Part shown: positions 1-7,941 of the stretch, piece by piece
How positions within the stretch are numbered: the first letter of the stretch is position 1
Layout: the number at the start of each line of letters is the position of its first letter
Made by a program: the position numbers and the translations under genes
Notes under the pieces: generated by a model
What the model was told of the DNA's origin: nothing
Database searches by the model: none
What the model saw: the letters and a program-made list of their open reading frames with translations, nothing else
Assembly (NCBI GenBank): GCA_001464215.1
Contig: LNEZ01000010.1
Location: 1-41,619, forward strand
Reading direction: 5' to 3'
Source of the DNA: Rhizobiales bacterium Ga0077548
GTDB taxonomy: Bacteria > Pseudomonadota > Alphaproteobacteria > Rhizobiales > Xanthobacteraceae
DNA length: 41,619 nucleotides

Positions 1-126
1 GCGCGGTTTATGGCGCCTTCGCGGCGCGGAATGCATAGGCACCCCTCACCGTGACGATCATGCAACGGGTGTGGCGAAACAGTCACATCCGCTTTAACCA
101 ACTAGCGCACCGCACAACGGCACCCC

Positions 127-702
127 ATGGCAAAAGCCCAGAAATTGAAGGCCGGTTTCTTTGCCCGGAGCGTCCATCAGGTCGCGCGAGAGTTAATCGG
201 GGCAACGCTGCTGGTTGACGGTGTCGGCGGGGTCATCGTTGAGGTCGAGGCGTATCACCATACCGATCCGGCCGCGCATTCCTTCGGAGGCATGACGGAG
301 CGCAATGCGGTCATGTTCGGCCCTCCCGGTTATGCCTATGTCTATCGTTCCTATGGCATCCACTGGTGCCTCAACTTTGCCTGCGAGCAGGAAGGCTCGG
401 CGAGCGCGATTCTGATCCGGGCGCTTGAACCAACCGAGGGTTTGGCCGCCATGCGGCGGCGGCGCGGACTGAAAGACGAGCGGTTGCTTTGCTCCGGGCC
501 GGGCCGCCTCGCACAAGCGCTCGGCATCACCCGCGAGAAGCACAACGGCAAGCGCCTCGACCGCGCGCCGTTTGAAATCTTTGGACGCGAAAGCAAGCCG
601 GAGATTGTCGCCGGTCCACGGATCGGAATTTCGAAGGCCGTCGAGTTGCCATGGCGGTACGGGATGAACGGGTCGCGCTACGTCAGCAAGAAATTCGTCT
701 AG
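127..702 (+). CDS. DNA-3-methyladenine glycosylase (AAG/MPG family)
   Basis: This cytoplasmic base-excision enzyme removes alkylated purines such as 3-methyladenine and leaves an abasic site. The 191-residue protein has the compact length usual for bacterial members of the alkyladenine glycosylase family. The catalytic segment VEVEAY lies at residues 38-43, with E41 matching the glutamate that activates water and Y43 the stacking tyrosine. It is followed by DPAAHS, the TERN-MF stretch and [12 protein letters not shown] near residue 78, all family hallmarks. The ATG at 127 is the only sensible start, although no clear Shine-Dalgarno sequence precedes it. Its TAG stop shares the palindrome CTAG with the stop of the convergent gene at 699, so there is no room for terminators between them. 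Bases 1-126 hold no gene I can support. Confidence 0.93.
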   Translation: MAKAQKLKAGFFARSVHQVARELIGATLLVDGVGGVIVEVEAYHHTDPAAHSFGGMTERNAVMFGPPGYAYVYRSYGIHWCLNFACEQEGSASAILIRALEPTEGLAAMRRRRGLKDERLLCSGPGRLAQALGITREKHNGKRLDRAPFEIFGRESKPEIVAGPRIGISKAVELPWRYGMNGSRYVSKKFV

Positions 703-1118
703 CCCTGCATCGCGTCGCGCATCGCTGCAGTGTCGAAATATTCGAAGAACTCAATGACCTTGCCGTCCGCGAAGCGGAATGAGTCCGCTTTCGGAGTCCA
801 TACCGTCTTTCCCGTTTTGCGCGCTCGCCAGCTGCAGCGGCCCATCATCACGACGCGATCGCCCTGCGCCACGAAATGCTCGGTGCGAAATTCGATCATC
901 TCCCAATCGAGCGTGAGGCCAGCGAAGTACCCGCGAAGCGCGTTCTTGTCCTCGTACATGGTCATGTAAGGAGCGGAACGCACAGACTGCGCGATCGAGC
1001 CAAATGCAATCTGGTCAGCGAACAAATCCATCCAATGCTCGACGCTCTTACCCTTGGTGTCGTGCCAAAGGCGATAGGCTTCGCGCAAAAGCGTAACGTT
1101 ACGCGCCTCCTCGGACAT
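699..1118 (-). CDS. SnoaL-like / NTF2-fold protein
   Basis: This 139-residue protein looks like a single cone-shaped alpha+beta barrel of the nuclear transport factor 2 / SnoaL superfamily. Seen in sequence: an N-terminal helix (residues 5-35) with [14 protein letters not shown] and HWMDLF, then the strands [16 protein letters not shown] and [26 protein letters not shown], which is the usual closing sheet of this fold. The fold serves as ketosteroid isomerase, dehydratase, or simply as a ligand-binding or dimerisation module, so no reaction can be assigned. A GAGGGG sequence sits about 8 bases before the ATG at 1118. It overlaps the convergent glycosylase gene at the stop codon and lies downstream of valS with a 98-base gap. 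Confidence 0.8.
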   Translation of the reverse strand: MSEEARNVTLLREAYRLWHDTKGKSVEHWMDLFADQIAFGSIAQSVRSAPYMTMYEDKNALRGYFAGLTLDWEMIEFRTEHFVAQGDRVVMMGRCSWRARKTGKTVWTPKADSFRFADGKVIEFFEYFDTAAMRDAMQG

Positions 1119-1216
1119 CCCCCGATCCCCTCACGAGTCGCTCGCGCGAAACTAGCAGGCAGCCGTGTGCGTCGCCATTCCGACAGAAGAAGTCCGGGTA
1201 ATTTATTTGCAAGGGC

Positions 1217-3888
1217 TCAAGCAACGTCCTTCAGGCGATCAAGCGCTTCCTTGATTTTCGCCTTGCGCTCTTCGGCTTCGGCGCGCCGCTCATTCTCTAG
1301 ATCGAGGATTTCCTTGGGCGCGCGCGCGACGAAGTCCTTGTTTTCGAGCTTTTTATCGACGCGCTGGATGTCGGCATCGCATTTCGCGATTTCCTTCTCC
1401 AGACGCGAGCGCTCGGCCGCGAGATCGACGACACCGGCAAGTGGCAGTGCCGCGATTTCACCGCGAACGAGCAATTGCACCGAGCCTTTCGGCGGTGTAG
1501 CCGCAAACGTGATGTCCGAGAGCCTCGCAAGCCGCTTCAACGCTTCCATCCAGCGCTCGGCGCGGGCTTTGGTTTCGCCGCTTGCGATCAGTTGCAGCGG
1601 TATCTGCGTGCTGCCCGCGATGTTCATTTCCATGCGAACCGAACGAATGGCGGTAATCAGGTCCACGACCCAGCCTATTTCGGTTTCAGCCTTCGCATCT
1701 TCGAGACCCGAGAGCCTCGGCCATTCGGCGAGCGCGAGCATGGATTTACGCGGCATCCCCTCCTCGCCTTTCACGCGCCAGAGTTCTTCGGTGATGAAGG
1801 GCATGAAGGGATGCAGGAGCTTGATGATTTCGTCTAACACGAAGGCCGCGGTCGCCTGTGTCTCGGCTTTGGCCGCGCCATCGGCCCCGGTCAGCAAAGG
1901 CTTCGATAGTTCGACATACCAGTCGCAGAAGATCGACCAGACGAAACGGTATGCCGCGTTAGCCGCTTCGTTGAACTTGTAGGCCTCGATCGCTTCGGTG
2001 ACTTCGCGGATCGCTTTCTCCGCCTCACTCAAGATCCACTTGTTCAGTGTTTCCTTGACCGACTTCGGATCGAACTTGTCATCGCGCTTTGCGCCGTTCA
2101 TTTCGGCGAAGCGCGCAGCGTTCCAGATTTTGGTTGCGAAGTTGCGGTAACCTTCGACACGCGAGGTAGCCAACTTGATGTCGCGGCCTTGGGCAGCCAT
2201 CGCGGCAAGGGTGAAGCGCAATGCGTCCGCGCCGTACTGGTCGATCAGTTCCAAGGGGTCCATCACGTTCCCCTTGGACTTCGACATCTTCGCGCCCTTC
2301 TCGTCACGGACGAGCGCGTGAATATAAACATCCTTGAACGGCACCTCTTTCATGAAGTGCAGGCCCATCATCATCATGCGGGCGACCCAAAAGAAGATGA
2401 TGTCGAAACCGGTGACGAGCACGGTGGTCGGATAGAAGCGCGCAAGCTCAGGGGTCTTATCGGGCCAGCCTAATGTCGAGAACGGCCACAGCGCAGACGA
2501 AAACCAGGTGTCGAGAACGTCTTCGTCGCGCGTGAGCGGCTCGTCTTTGCCGTAATGCTTTTTCGCTTCTGCCTTGGCTTCCGCTTCGCTGTAGGCCACG
2601 AAGATTTTTCCATCGGGTCCATACCACGCCGGAATCTGGTGGCCCCACCAGAGCTGGCGAGAGATCGCCCATGGCCGGATATTCTCCAGCCATTCGAAGT
2701 AGGTCTTTTCCCAGTTCTTCGGAACGAAGGTCGTGCGGCCGTCGCGTACCGCTTTGAGCGGTTCCTGCGCCATGGTCTTCGCATCGACATACCATTGATC
2801 GGCGAGATACGGCTCAATCACAACGTTCGAGCGGTCGCCATGCGGCACCATGTGAACGTTCGGTTCGATCTTCGCCATCCACTCACGCGCTTCGAGCATT
2901 TCGATGATGGCCTTGCGCGCCTTGAAGCGGTCCTGGCCTTCGAGCGCGAGTACTTCCTGAAGATCGGCGCCACCGGCACCATTCAGAAAATCTTCGTTGC
3001 TCTTCAATACGAGCTTGGCTTCGGTCGTGAAGATATTGATGAGCGGAAGTTTGTGCCGCTGCCCAACCTCGAAGTCGTTGAAGTCGTGCGCGGGCGTGAT
3101 CTTCACTGCGCCCGACCCCTTCTCCGGATCGGAATATTCGTCGGCGACAATCGGAATCTTGCGGCCTTTTTGTAGCGCTCGTCTTCCGGGTGAACCGCCA
3201 CCGCGGTATCGCCGAGCATCGTCTCGGGGCGCGTGGTCGCGACGACAATAAATTCACTCGAACCTTCGATCGGATATTTGATGTGCCAGAGGTTGCCTTT
3301 GACTTCGATCTGCAGGACTTCGAGATCCGAGATCGTGGTGAGTAACTTCGGGTCCCAGTTCACAAGACGCTTGTCTTTGTAAATGAGGCCCGCGCGATAA
3401 AGCTCGACAAATACTTTCTGCACCGCGCGCGAAAGTCCTTCGTCCATCGTGAAGCGCTCGCGCCGCCAGTCGCAGGATGCGCCCAGCCGCTTCAACTGGT
3501 TCACGATGGTGCTGCCGGACTCCGCTTTCCATTCCCAGACGCGCTCGAGGAATTTATCACGTCCCATCTCGCGGCGGCCCGGCTCTTGGCGCTCCATCAA
3601 CTGGCGCTCGACGACCATCTGGGTCGCAATGCCGGCGTGGTCGGTGCCCGGCTGCCAGAGCACGTCGCGTCCGCGCATACGCTCGAAGCGCGCGAGGATG
3701 TCCTGCAACGTATTGTTGAGTGCATGACCCATATGCAGCGAGCCAGTCACGTTCGGCGGCGGGATCACGATGGAATAAGGTGCTGCGTCCTTACGCTCCG
3801 GACGCATACAGTTAAACGCACCGGCCTCTTCCCAGGCGCGATAGATGCGGTCTTCGATTTCGGTCGGCTGGTAGGTCTTCTCTAACAT
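1217..3888 (-). pseudogene. valS: valyl-tRNA synthetase, reading frame broken near 3167
   Basis: Valyl-tRNA synthetase charges tRNA-Val and is normally essential. Two open frames on the same strand together cover a class I synthetase of near-normal length. The upstream part (3888 to 3103) has the HIGH motif as GSLHMGHA, the N-terminal catalytic region and the start of the editing domain ([18 protein letters not shown], then HPEDERYK). The downstream part resumes with [11 protein letters not shown] and [16 protein letters not shown] and carries KMSKS (AKMSKSKGN), the anticodon-binding domain and the C-terminal coiled coil. Compared with E. coli ValS from memory, about 12 residues (the VILPLV stretch) are missing between RYK and GRK. 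This equals roughly 34 nt, which shifts the frame at the TTTTT run 3167-3171. The upstream frame ends at TGA 3105-3103. The GTG at 3106 is the valine of AVKITP, not a real start. A sequencing or assembly error is as likely as true loss. Confidence 0.85.
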
Positions 3889-3925
3889 GGGATTTCCGGC
3901 CCACCGATCTTGGTTGGCGCGCCTA

Positions 3926-3946
3926 AAAGCCTAAGCAAAGCTTGGG
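3926..3946 (-). terminator. weak hairpin plus T-tract after popZ
   Basis: On the minus strand CCCAAGC (3946-3940), a TTT loop and GCTTAGG (3936-3930) form a 7-bp stem with one G-T pair. It is followed at once by CTTTTAGG. It lies between the popZ stop (3963) and the valS start (3888), so it may reduce readthrough. The stem is short and the T-run has only four bases. Confidence 0.35.
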
Positions 3947-3962
3947 AGTCAATGAAGGCGGC

Positions 3963-4568
3963 TCAGCGGGCGCCGCGGGAGACCCGTTCGATCTCGGCGC
4001 GGACCATCCGCTCCACCAGACCCGGCAGATTGTCATCCAGCCACGCCTTGAGCATCGGCCGCAGCATCTCGCGGACCAGATCCTCGATGGTGCGGGAATT
4101 CTCGGAAAGAATGGTGCTGGCAAGCGAGCCGAATGCCGCCGATACCGCCGCGTTGGTTTCCTGCGAAAGCAGACGCTCTGTCGGGACCCGCGGCTGTTCA
4201 TAAGTCATGGCCTGTGCGGGGGCCTGCTCGCGCATCGACTCCTCCCGGAAAACCACATCACCCGCTGGAACTTGGCGGAAATTCCCGGCCGGGGGCGATA
4301 CGGGATCGCCAAGCTCGAGCACGTCGCCATCATCATCGGCCTGATCGGCCAGCATGGCGTCGATGTCGTCCTGGCTCATTGCAGGCTTTGCAGCGGCCGG
4401 AGGCGGTGGCGGCGCGGCATGAGGCTGTTGTGGCTGTGGCGCAGGCGAAGAAGCAGGAGCAGCCGCCGCTGCCTTGGCAACGTCCGGGTTGTCGTCTGCA
4501 ATGATCCGCCGGATGGAGGCGAGAATTTCCTCCATCGACGGTTCTTGTGCACGCGCACTCTGAGACAT
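3963..4568 (-). CDS. popZ: cell pole-organizing protein PopZ (DUF2497 family)
   Basis: PopZ forms a condensate at the cell pole in alphaproteobacteria, tethers the chromosome partition complex and gathers cell-cycle regulators. The 201-residue product has the family architecture. A short N-terminal recruitment helix, EPSMEEILASIRRIIADD, occupies about residues 9-26. It is followed by an intrinsically disordered linker rich in Pro, Ala and Gln (about residues 28-65) and an acidic stretch around DDDGDVLELGDPV. The C-terminal helical oligomerisation block runs from about residue 138 to the end (AFGSLASTILSENSRTIEDL, LRPMLKAWLDDNLPGLVERM). It ends in VSRGAR, close to the Caulobacter protein. It lies between tolC and valS on the same strand, a gene order I recognise from Hyphomicrobiales. 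The ATG at 4568 has only a weak purine-rich site (AGGCGA) upstream. Confidence 0.93.
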   Translation of the reverse strand: MSQSARAQEPSMEEILASIRRIIADDNPDVAKAAAAAPASSPAPQPQQPHAAPPPPPAAAKPAMSQDDIDAMLADQADDDGDVLELGDPVSPPAGNFRQVPAGDVVFREESMREQAPAQAMTYEQPRVPTERLLSQETNAAVSAAFGSLASTILSENSRTIEDLVREMLRPMLKAWLDDNLPGLVERMVRAEIERVSRGAR

Positions 4569-4677
4569 TGAACTATCGCCTGCCGCAATCCTTTGGCAGC
4601 GCAGAGAGAATCACTCCGCGCACCTTGCGGGCACTATGGCATCGCGACTCTACGTGGCAAATGCCGCCTGAGCCTTA

Positions 4678-4705
4678 GACCCAGTATTTTGGACCCGGTA
4701 TTTTG
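4678..4705. repeat. tandem 14-bp duplication between popZ and tolC
   Basis: GACCCAGTATTTTG (4678-4691) is followed directly by GACCCGGTATTTTG (4692-4705). The two differ at one base. The pair lies 18 bases downstream of the tolC stop on the tolC/popZ strand. It could be replication slippage or a double binding site. Confidence 0.8.
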
Positions 4706-4723
4706 AACTGCGGCGAAAGGACT

Positions 4724-6121
4724 CTAGCGGCCGTCCGGCGTGCGAAGTCCGAACCAGCTATCCCGCACTTGATCGTAGTGAACCTCGGGCTGGTAGGTCT
4801 GGTTCTGCTGCGCCAGCTTCAGTTCGACGACGCTCAGGCGTCCGACCGAAGACAACAGCGAATAGGAAGCGACGACGCGGTCGCGCTGCGCGGTGATCAA
4901 TGCCGACCGTGCCAGCACGAGTTCGGCCTGCGCATTCAGAACGTCGAGAGTCGTACGCTGGCCCACGCGAAATTCTTCACGCACGCCGTTCAGCGCGATT
5001 TCGGATGCCGCCACTTGAGCCTGCGCGGCTTCAACCTGGAAGCGGGACGCCGAAACGAGGCCCCAGGACTGAATCACAGCCGCACGGACCTGATCGCGCA
5101 CGACATCGCTCTCGAGCTGGCGCTGGCCGGTGAGTTCCTTGGCCTGACGGACACGGGAATGCTCGGCACCACCCTGATAGAGCGGCACGGTCAGACGCAG
5201 ACCCGCGGTCATGTCGAAGTTGTTGTAAACGCCGGGGCTTGGATCGGAGAAGCGCTGCGCACTCGCTTCAAGATTGAGCGTCGGCAGCAGCGAGCCTTCC
5301 GCAACTTTCACCTGCAACTGCGCGGTATCGACGCCGTGGCGGGTCGCCTGAATTGCCGGATGCTTGCCGAAGGCTTCTGCGACCGCGGCATCGAGCGAAG
5401 CGAGCGTGAGCTTCGTGTAGGGCTGCGCTGGCTTCAGTGCGCCGGGATCGCTGCCGATATCGCGGCGATACGCGGCGCGCGAGGCATTCAGATTTGCCTG
5501 CGCGGCGCTGAGCTGCGACTCCGCCGCACGCAGCCGCGCCTGCGCCTGCGCGACGTCGGTGCGCGTCAGTTCGCCGACCTGAAAGCGGTCGTTGGTCGCG
5601 CGCAACTGCTCGTTCAGCGCCTGCACGTTCTGCTGCTGCAACTGCACGATCGCGGTGTCGCGGATCACGTTCATGTAGGCGCTGACCGCATCGAGCAATA
5701 CGTTCTGCTCGGTGTTGCGAAGCGTCTCGCGCGCTGCGAGCACTTGGCTCTCTGCGGAGCGGACTAAGTTGCCGGTCTGGAAGCCGTTGAAGATGTTCTG
5801 CTGCGCCGTAACACCGTAACCGCGCGGATAATTACGGAGGTTGTTGGTGGTGCCGGCCGGAGACTGCGTGCGGCTGCGATCGACGTCGGCTTGCGCGTTA
5901 CCAAACACCTGCGGGCGATAGCCTGCGAGCGCCTGTGGCACCTGTTCATCAACAACACGGACCGCCGCGCGCTGCGCATTGATCGTCGGGTTCGCGAAAT
6001 AAGCGTTGATCAACGCCTGCTCCAGACTTTGGGCCTGAGGCGCAGCAGTCGAAGCGGCCAGAATGCAGACGGCGCCGGCGAGACGAACGGCGCACGGATA
6101 TTTCGACTTCATAGACGGCAT
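4724..6121 (-). CDS. tolC: TolC family outer-membrane channel
   Basis: This trimeric outer-membrane exit duct works with type I secretion or efflux complexes that span the envelope. The protein has an N-terminal signal peptide (basic start, hydrophobic core AVRLAGAVCILAAS, small residues before AQSLEQAL). Two repeated halves rich in long heptad helices follow, as in the OEP fold: SAESQVLAARETLRNTEQNV in the first half and the matching QLESDVVRDQVRAAVIQSW in the second. GYRPQVFGNAQ and GSLLPTLNLEA are the paired beta-barrel segments. I prefer the ATG at 6121 because GAGG (6131-6128) lies 6 bases upstream. The longer frame begins with GTG at 6127, directly against that GAGG. It lies 179 bases downstream of the PIMT-like gene and upstream of popZ. 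Which inner-membrane pump it serves cannot be told from this window. Confidence 0.92.
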   Translation of the reverse strand: MPSMKSKYPCAVRLAGAVCILAASTAAPQAQSLEQALINAYFANPTINAQRAAVRVVDEQVPQALAGYRPQVFGNAQADVDRSRTQSPAGTTNNLRNYPRGYGVTAQQNIFNGFQTGNLVRSAESQVLAARETLRNTEQNVLLDAVSAYMNVIRDTAIVQLQQQNVQALNEQLRATNDRFQVGELTRTDVAQAQARLRAAESQLSAAQANLNASRAAYRRDIGSDPGALKPAQPYTKLTLASLDAAVAEAFGKHPAIQATRHGVDTAQLQVKVAEGSLLPTLNLEASAQRFSDPSPGVYNNFDMTAGLRLTVPLYQGGAEHSRVRQAKELTGQRQLESDVVRDQVRAAVIQSWGLVSASRFQVEAAQAQVAASEIALNGVREEFRVGQRTTLDVLNAQAELVLARSALITAQRDRVVASYSLLSSVGRLSVVELKLAQQNQTYQPEVHYDQVRDSWFGLRTPDGR

Positions 6122-6279
6122 ACGCACCCTCGCCAGCCTTCTTACGCGGCGGTCGCAGGGTTCCCTGATGTGGACCGGACAATAGTGGACGGACCGGCCT
6201 TGGCAAACCGCGCAGGGCCGCTCTCCAGCCTTTCCTCGCCGACTGCTGCGCTACCGCAACACCTCGAATTGTGACGAAG

Positions 6280-6302
6280 AGGCTTTCCGCAGCGGAAAGC
6301 CT
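6280..6302 (-). terminator. perfect 11-bp inverted repeat at the pcm-like stop codon
   Basis: AGGCTTTCCGC (6280-6290) and GCGGAAAGCCT (6292-6302) are perfect complements around a single base. The repeat covers the second half of the PIMT-like gene's stop codon. On the minus strand the following bases are CTTCGTCAC, not a good U-tract. It may act as a processing or stability hairpin rather than a classical terminator. Confidence 0.4.
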
Positions 6303-6963
6303 AGAAAACGAAGCTCTTTGGTGCCTCAAAACCGGGAAGCGGCGGAATGGCCGCATCGAACAGACGCCGTGCGCTGACGTGTCCTCCGGTCCGGACGTAG
6401 AGCATCGCCCTCGCCGCGCTGTCTTTTCGAATCACGGCAGCAAGGCGACCGCCGTCCCGAAGCTGGCCGGTCAGTGCACTCGGGATTTCTTCTACCGCTC
6501 CACCGATCAGGATCGCGTCATAGGGAGCGGCCTCGGCCCATCCCGCCGACGCCTTGCCGGATACGACTTCGACGTTGGCAGTGCGGAGCAACTTCTTGGC
6601 ACTCGCCGCGAGCGTAGTATCTTCCTCAACCGCAACGACGCTGTGAGCAATACTAGACAGCACCGCCGACGAGTACCCGGTCGCACAACCGATATCGAGC
6701 ACCTTGGCACCCGGCGCGATTTCGAGCGCCTGCAAGAGCCGCGCAAGCACCATCGGCTCCATGAGATAGCGCGCGGGCGCACTACCGGCCGCCTCAAGGA
6801 CGCACAGATCCTCGTCGATATAAGCAAGGCTCGCGCGCGCATCGGGCACGAATTTCTCGCGCGGCACTTCGAGCATGGCCGAGATCACCGCTGCGTCGGT
6901 GACATCGTTCACGCGGACCTGACCGTCCACCATCGTCCGTCGTGCCTGAGCAAAATCGATCAT
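6301..6963 (-). CDS. protein-L-isoaspartate O-methyltransferase-like protein
   Basis: This SAM-dependent methyltransferase of the PIMT family has 220 residues from the ATG at 6963, which has GGAAAG 7 bases upstream. The longer frame to 7023 adds 20 residues with no support. The SAM-binding motif I is VLDIGCATGYSSA (about residues 88-100), followed by an acidic ribose-binding position in VVAVEED. PYDAILIGGAVEEIP and LRDGGRLAAV match later PIMT motifs, and EVPREKFVPD near residue 35 is typical. The usual PIMT active-site stretch (GxGQTISQP) is absent: its place is taken by EAAGSAPARYLMEPMVLARL. Repair of isoaspartate is therefore uncertain. The gene heads the tolC-popZ-valS strand. Confidence 0.82.
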   Translation of the reverse strand: MIDFAQARRTMVDGQVRVNDVTDAAVISAMLEVPREKFVPDARASLAYIDEDLCVLEAAGSAPARYLMEPMVLARLLQALEIAPGAKVLDIGCATGYSSAVLSSIAHSVVAVEEDTTLAASAKKLLRTANVEVVSGKASAGWAEAAPYDAILIGGAVEEIPSALTGQLRDGGRLAAVIRKDSAARAMLYVRTGGHVSARRLFDAAIPPLPGFEAPKSFVF

Positions 6964-7063
6964 AAGGGCGCTTTCCGGAACCTGTTTCAGGCCAGAATTG
7001 GTCCAATAGGGTAAAAAAGGCAAGCGTTACAGCGCGTTTATAGGGGTACAGACGCTCCGTTAA

Positions 7064-7092
7064 TTGCCCGGTGACGGCCGCTTTGCTACACC
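7064..7092 (+). promoter_or_regulatory. possible promoter for tRNA-Cys
   Basis: TTGCCC (7064-7069) and TACACC (7087-7092) are separated by 17 bases, and the tRNA begins 34 bases after the -10-like box. Both boxes are imperfect, so this is a placement by spacing and context only. Confidence 0.3.
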
Positions 7093-7126
7093 CCGCCCCG
7101 TGCCGCAGGCTATTCGCGGCCGGGAT

Positions 7127-7200
7127 GGCCACGTGGCGGAGTGGTTACGTAGCGGACTGCAAATCCGCGTACCCGAGTTCGATTCTCGGCGTGGCCTCCA
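7127..7200 (+). tRNA. tRNA-Cys (GCA anticodon)
   Basis: A complete 74-base cloverleaf is visible. The acceptor arms GGCCACG and CGTGGCC pair, followed by discriminator T and an encoded CCA (7198-7200). The anticodon stem GCGGA/TCCGC encloses CTGCAAA, giving anticodon GCA at 7159-7161. The T arm has the GTTCGATTC-type loop in CCGAGTTCGATTCTCGG. The T discriminator agrees with the cysteine identity of the tRNA. Confidence 0.97.
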
Positions 7201-7226
7201 ATTCTTCTTTTCGAGAACATTTTCCC

Positions 7227-7643
7227 ATGGATGTTCCTGCGGGTTTTGAGCCGTTTGGCCGGAAGAGCCCGGTGACGGAGCCGTGGGAGCCGATCTATTG
7301 CAAGCGAACGCCAGAAGCGGTCGTACTTGCCGTTAGGCTCGCAAAATCCCACACCAACGCACGCGGCTTCGCGCATGGCGGCTTCATCTCCGCGCTTGCC
7401 GACAATGCCATGGGCCACTCGCTCGTCACGACGAAGTTAGATTGGGAAAAGAAGAGTGCGATTACGGTGAGCCTCACCGTGGACTTTCTCGGCTCGGCGC
7501 AGGTCGGCCAATGGGTCGAGTTCACCACGACCTTCATCAAGGCGGGCGGCACGCTCTGCTTTACCCAGTGCTTCGTGACCGCCGACGGCGTGCCGTGCGC
7601 ACGGGCCAACGCGACCTTCCGGGTGGTGGATCGGACCGGCTGA
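7227..7643 (+). CDS. PaaI-type hotdog-fold acyl-CoA thioesterase
   Basis: This probable acyl-CoA thioesterase has 138 residues, the length of a single hotdog domain. The family signature is seen in GFAHGGFISALADNAMGHS (about residues 47-65): HGG precedes the long central helix and the following Asp is the usual active-site acid. SAITVSLTVDFLGSAQVGQW and FTTTFIKAGGTLCFTQCFV form the remaining sheet. The open frame runs back through the tRNA, so the start must lie after 7200; the ATG at 7227 is the first suitable one, with GAGAACA upstream as a weak ribosome site. It sits alone between two tRNA genes and is probably expressed by readthrough from the tRNA-Cys promoter. The natural acyl substrate cannot be named. 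Confidence 0.85.
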   Translation: MDVPAGFEPFGRKSPVTEPWEPIYCKRTPEAVVLAVRLAKSHTNARGFAHGGFISALADNAMGHSLVTTKLDWEKKSAITVSLTVDFLGSAQVGQWVEFTTTFIKAGGTLCFTQCFVTADGVPCARANATFRVVDRTG

Positions 7644-7652
7644 TAAGGGCAG

Positions 7653-7682
7653 TTGGCAACACCCGCCGAAGCTGTTTATACG
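7653..7682 (+). promoter_or_regulatory. promoter for tRNA-Asn
   Basis: TTGGCA (7653-7658) and TATACG (7677-7682) are separated by 18 bases, and the tRNA-Asn gene begins 27 bases later. The -35 box matches five of six consensus bases and the -10 box starts TATA. Confidence 0.5.
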
Positions 7683-7708
7683 TCCCCCCGCGCGGTCACC
7701 GCGCCTGT

Positions 7709-7783
7709 TCCGCGGTAGCTCAGTGGTAGAGCAATCGACTGTTAATCGATCGGTCGTAGGTTCGAATCCTACCCGCGGAGCCA
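7709..7783 (+). tRNA. tRNA-Asn (GTT anticodon)
   Basis: A 75-base cloverleaf is visible. Acceptor arms TCCGCGG and CCGCGGA pair, then discriminator G and an encoded CCA (7781-7783). The anticodon stem ATCGA/TCGAT encloses CTGTTAA, giving GTT at 7741-7743. The D arm (GCTCAGTGGTAGAGC) and T arm (GTAGGTTCGAATCCTAC) are canonical. Confidence 0.97.
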
Positions 7784-7926
7784 GCTTTTAAAGCTCGGCA
7801 TTTTCACCACATCCTTTTCTAAGTATTCATCGGCGCTGGGAACCTGGGCGAATCTCTCGAGGTACCATTGCTCGTCCGACCCTTGTGAAGGCCATTCAAT
7901 TCTCTAAAATATAAGGAGGGATTGGA

Positions 7927-7941
7927 ATGCCAAGACAATGA
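7927..7941 (+). other. four-codon leader ORF with strong ribosome site
   Basis: ATG-CCA-AGA-CAA-TGA encodes MPRQ. AAGGAGGG (7913-7920) lies six bases upstream, the best ribosome site in this area. The stop overlaps the start of the membrane-protein gene as ATGA (7938-7941). That gene has no closer ribosome site of its own, so translation probably reinitiates. Confidence 0.5.

Noticed and set aside
876-1982. Long plus-strand open frame of 368 codons
   Set aside because: It lies opposite valS and the SnoaL-like gene, and its product is Arg/Ser-rich with no motif. It is the mirror of coding DNA in a GC-rich genome.
4703-5767. Long plus-strand open frame opposite tolC
   Set aside because: The minus-strand frame has a signal peptide and TolC repeats; this one is a compositional shadow.
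7071-7226. N-terminal extension of the thioesterase frame through tRNA-Cys
   Set aside because: The extension translates the tRNA gene itself; the hotdog domain begins after 7227.
7773-7904. 41-codon minus-strand frame with protein-like composition running into tRNA-Asn
   Set aside because: It has no ATG, GTG or TTG start before most of its length and no ribosome site, and a frame this long is expected by chance. A decayed gene end is possible but unsupported.
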